Positions 4,083 to 5,289 of a stretch of DNA of 5,289 bases are shown here, in pieces. Position 1 is the stretch's first letter, and every line of letters starts with the position of its first letter. The notes below the pieces were generated by a model. That model ran no database searches. It saw nothing but the letters and a program-made list of their open reading frames with translations, and was not told the DNA's origin. The position numbers were made by a program, and so were the translations under genes. This DNA comes from Candidatus Beckwithbacteria bacterium CG23_combo_of_CG06-09_8_20_14_all_47_9. Its GTDB lineage: Bacteria > Patescibacteriota > Microgenomatia > UBA1400 > CG1-02-47-37. Where the stretch lies: assembly GCA_002772455.1 (NCBI GenBank), contig PCSQ01000125.1, forward strand, positions 991 through 6,279, read 5' to 3'.

Positions 4083-5168
4083 ATGTGGCTTTTCTACCTC
4101 ATCGTTTTTTTGATTCCTTCTAACCTCGCCAAGCATTTTATTTTACCATCATCGTACGTCGGCGGCAGTTTGGTCGATTATTTAATCCCGACGCTGTATT
4201 TAACCGATATTCTGATCATTTTGCTTTTGCTTTTAAAACCAATAAAATCCATTCCCCGGCCGATTATTGTTTTTCTTTTATGCCTACTGCCGTCAGTCAT
4301 TTTTAGCGCTTCGCCGATTCCGGCAATCTACAAGTGGTTCAAGTTTGGCGAAATGGGCCTGCTGGTTGCGTGGATTAAGGAAAATCATGTTACACTTTCT
4401 AACGCACGTGCGATAAAAAGTGTAACACTGGCGGTAGTCTTCCAGTCGGTTTTGGCTGTCGGACAGTGGCTAAACCAAGGCTCACTGTTTAACTACTGGT
4501 TTTTGGGCGAACAGCCCTATACCTCGGCTACCGCAGGAATTGATAAAATCACCTGGTTTGATGGCTCGCTCAAAATCCCGCCGCTCGGCACTACCCCGCA
4601 CCCCAACGTCTTGGCCGGGTTTTTAGTAATGGGTCCGTCCTTGTTGTATTTCGACAAGGTCGGACCCTATGCAATCCTGACGCTCATCCCCCTGTTTCTT
4701 ACCTTCTCCCTTTCCGCCTGGCTGGCGTTTTTAATGAGAAACAAGTGGACCCTGCTGGCCGGTCTGACAGGCCTAATAATTTTCGGCCGGAGCCTGTCGT
4801 TTATGGCGCCGGAGTCGTCGTTTTCCCGCCGCTCCCAACTCTCCCAAATGGCCATTGCTATGCTTAAAGACCGCCCCTTAACCGGAGTTGGCCTCAACAA
4901 CTTTACCGTCGTCATGGACCATTACGGCTACATTCCGGCCACCACCCGTTTTTTACAACCGGTGCACAATATCTATCTATTGCTCCTCTCCGAAACCGGC
5001 CTGATCGGATTTTTGGGGTTTGGATATCTGCTGGTTAAAGGTCGCTCCTGGTTTACTGACAAGGTGCGACCTTGTCATCCCGTCCTGCTCCTTCTCTTCC
5101 TCGGCCTCTTCGACCACTGGCCGCTGACCCTGCAGACGGGATTACTGTTGCTCTTTTTAACTTTATAG
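4083..5168 (+). CDS. O-antigen ligase/polymerase family membrane protein (WaaL/Wzy-like)
   Basis: This is a polytopic membrane protein of 361 aa with around ten hydrophobic segments. Members of this family (Wzy_C/O-antigen ligase) join or polymerise undecaprenyl-linked glycans on the outer face of the cytoplasmic membrane. Signature blocks in order are GTTPHPNVLAGFL (169-181), FSRRSQLSQMAIAMLKDRPLTGVGLNNF (in the stretch 247-274), the PVHNIYLLLLSETGLIG region (293-309) with its H-N and Glu, and a terminal DHWPLTLQTG (344-353). These are the conserved loop Arg, PLxGVGxNxF, HN..L...E.G and DH motifs. The start ATG 4083 is preferred over TTG 4065 because a TATAAT box lies inside the extra codons, exactly 6 nt upstream of the ATG. 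The gene carries three palindromic elements (4388-4427, 4631-4667, 5057-5077), each coding for a predicted loop. In a thin-envelope CPR cell it would serve surface polysaccharide assembly; ligase versus polymerase cannot be decided from sequence. Confidence 0.88.
   Translation: MWLFYLIVFLIPSNLAKHFILPSSYVGGSLVDYLIPTLYLTDILIILLLLLKPIKSIPRPIIVFLLCLLPSVIFSASPIPAIYKWFKFGEMGLLVAWIKENHVTLSNARAIKSVTLAVVFQSVLAVGQWLNQGSLFNYWFLGEQPYTSATAGIDKITWFDGSLKIPPLGTTPHPNVLAGFLVMGPSLLYFDKVGPYAILTLIPLFLTFSLSAWLAFLMRNKWTLLAGLTGLIIFGRSLSFMAPESSFSRRSQLSQMAIAMLKDRPLTGVGLNNFTVVMDHYGYIPATTRFLQPVHNIYLLLLSETGLIGFLGFGYLLVKGRSWFTDKVRPCHPVLLLLFLGLFDHWPLTLQTGLLLLFLTL
4388..4427. repeat. 40-bp near-perfect palindrome inside the ligase gene
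   Basis: Symmetry is centred between 4407 and 4408, and 18 of 20 base pairs match. The outer arms tgttacacttt (4388-4398) and aaagtgtaaca (4417-4427) are exact, and the core cgcacgtgcg (4403-4412) is a perfect 10-mer palindrome; the mismatches are 4399/4416 and 4402/4413. It encodes residues HVTLSNARAIKSVTL (102-116), a hydrophilic stretch between hydrophobic segments. It does not share sequence with the other palindromes here. Confidence 0.92.
4631..4667. repeat. 14-bp inverted repeat (one mismatch, 9-nt loop) inside the ligase gene
   Basis: The left arm gggtccgtccttgt (4631-4644) pairs with acaaggtcggaccc (4654-4667), with a single T·T mismatch (4638/4660). The right arm contains gacaaggt, the half-site of the 21-nt palindrome found at 2167 and 5057, and gives the same peptide frame (DKVGP here, DKVRP at 5058). 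It codes for the short loop MGPSLLYFDKVGPY between two membrane helices. Confidence 0.88.
5057..5079. repeat. Second copy of the 21-nt palindrome, inside the ligase gene
   Basis: The arms 5057-5065 and 5069-5077 flank a gcg centre, and the sequence is identical to 2167-2189 over 23 nt in the same plus-strand orientation. It encodes DKVRPCH (residues 326-332), the polar loop just before the last hydrophobic segment. Because the M16 gene is on the other strand, the same element is translated there in a different frame and sense. Confidence 0.93.
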
Positions 5169-5176
5169 TCTAAAAT
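5148..5176 (+). promoter_or_regulatory. Possible weak promoter before the gene at 5186
   Basis: ttgctc (5148-5153) and taaaat (5171-5176) are 17 nt apart, and the -10-like box ends 9 nt before ATG 5186. The -35 is poor (three of six matches) and lies in the ligase gene, so readthrough from the ligase promoter is an equally good source of transcripts. Confidence 0.25.
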
Positions 5177-5185
5177 GATAAATTA

Positions 5186-5289
5186 ATGACTCTTAAAGAA
5201 AACGCACAACAAATTACCCCCCCCGCTGAAAAAATCCCACCCGTCATATCCGCGCTTTCTCAAGAAGCTCGTAATCGTAGCGTCATAAA
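5186..5289 (+). CDS. Start of an unidentified protein (3' end outside the window)
   Basis: From ATG 5186 the frame is open through the right edge (34 codons). It begins MTLKENAQQITPPAEKIPP and continues VISALSQEARNRSVI. The segment is hydrophilic with a proline-rich patch and no signal peptide. It follows the ligase stop by 17 nt in the same direction, so it is probably cotranscribed, and no Shine-Dalgarno is seen. A run of eight C residues (5217-5224) lies within codons 11-13. Too little is visible to name it. Confidence 0.6.
   Translation, partial: MTLKENAQQITPPAEKIPPVISALSQEARNRSVI

Noticed and set aside
4667..4915. Minus-strand 82-aa ORF inside the ligase gene
   Set aside because: It is antisense to the conserved RRSQ...PLTGVG region, with no promoter or neighbour supporting it.

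Overview
This 5.3-kb window is a compact bacterial chromosome segment. Overlapping genes, very short gaps, three or more unrecognised proteins, a pared-down tRNA pair and an O-antigen-ligase-like gene ending in the DH(W/Y) motif together suggest a Patescibacteria (Candidate Phyla Radiation) genome, perhaps Microgenomates-like. That placement is inference from style and protein flavour, not a search result.

Layout. Positions 2-454 (+) hold the C-terminal part of TsaD, the tRNA t6A37 transferase, cut by the left edge. Converging on it, 1 nt past its stop, are two minus-strand tRNA genes: tRNA-Arg(CCT) at 455-526 and tRNA-Pro(CGG) at 528-603. Upstream of them, also on the minus strand, runs a tightly packed series read from right to left: an unknown 89-aa protein (3768-4037), an unknown ~205-aa protein that probably starts at a TTG overlapping the previous stop (3154-3771), an unknown 126-aa protein (2689-3069), an M16 zinc peptidase (1433-2692), a 72-aa two-helix membrane protein (1214-1432), a 36-aa single-helix membrane protein (1107-1217) and nucleoside diphosphate kinase (626-1099). 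Several junctions are ATGA, TTGA or TAAATG, which points to one or two operons with translational coupling. A divergent plus-strand gene at 4083-5168 encodes a polytopic O-antigen ligase/polymerase family protein. A further plus-strand gene begins at 5186 and leaves the window. No gene-free stretch exceeds 100 nt, and I see no convincing rho-independent terminator.

The most striking content is not a gene but a set of palindromic elements lying inside coding sequences and kept in frame. They are a perfect 18-bp-stem hairpin in tsaD (101-147), a 21-nt palindrome present as two copies identical over 23 nt in the M16 peptidase (2167-2189) and the ligase gene (5057-5079), a 40-bp near-perfect palindrome (4388-4427), and a 14-bp-stem hairpin with one mismatch (4631-4667), the last two also in the ligase gene. 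The three ligase elements fall in predicted loops between membrane helices and the tsaD element in a variable insertion. The octamer gacaaggt occurs in three of the five. This looks like a dispersed family of translated palindromic elements, reminiscent in style of Rickettsia palindromic elements but of different sequence.

A second theme is translation initiation. None of the starts has a clear Shine-Dalgarno sequence. The divergent intergenic region (4038-4082) carries -10-like boxes on both strands, each exactly 6 nt before an ATG, as expected for leaderless mRNAs.
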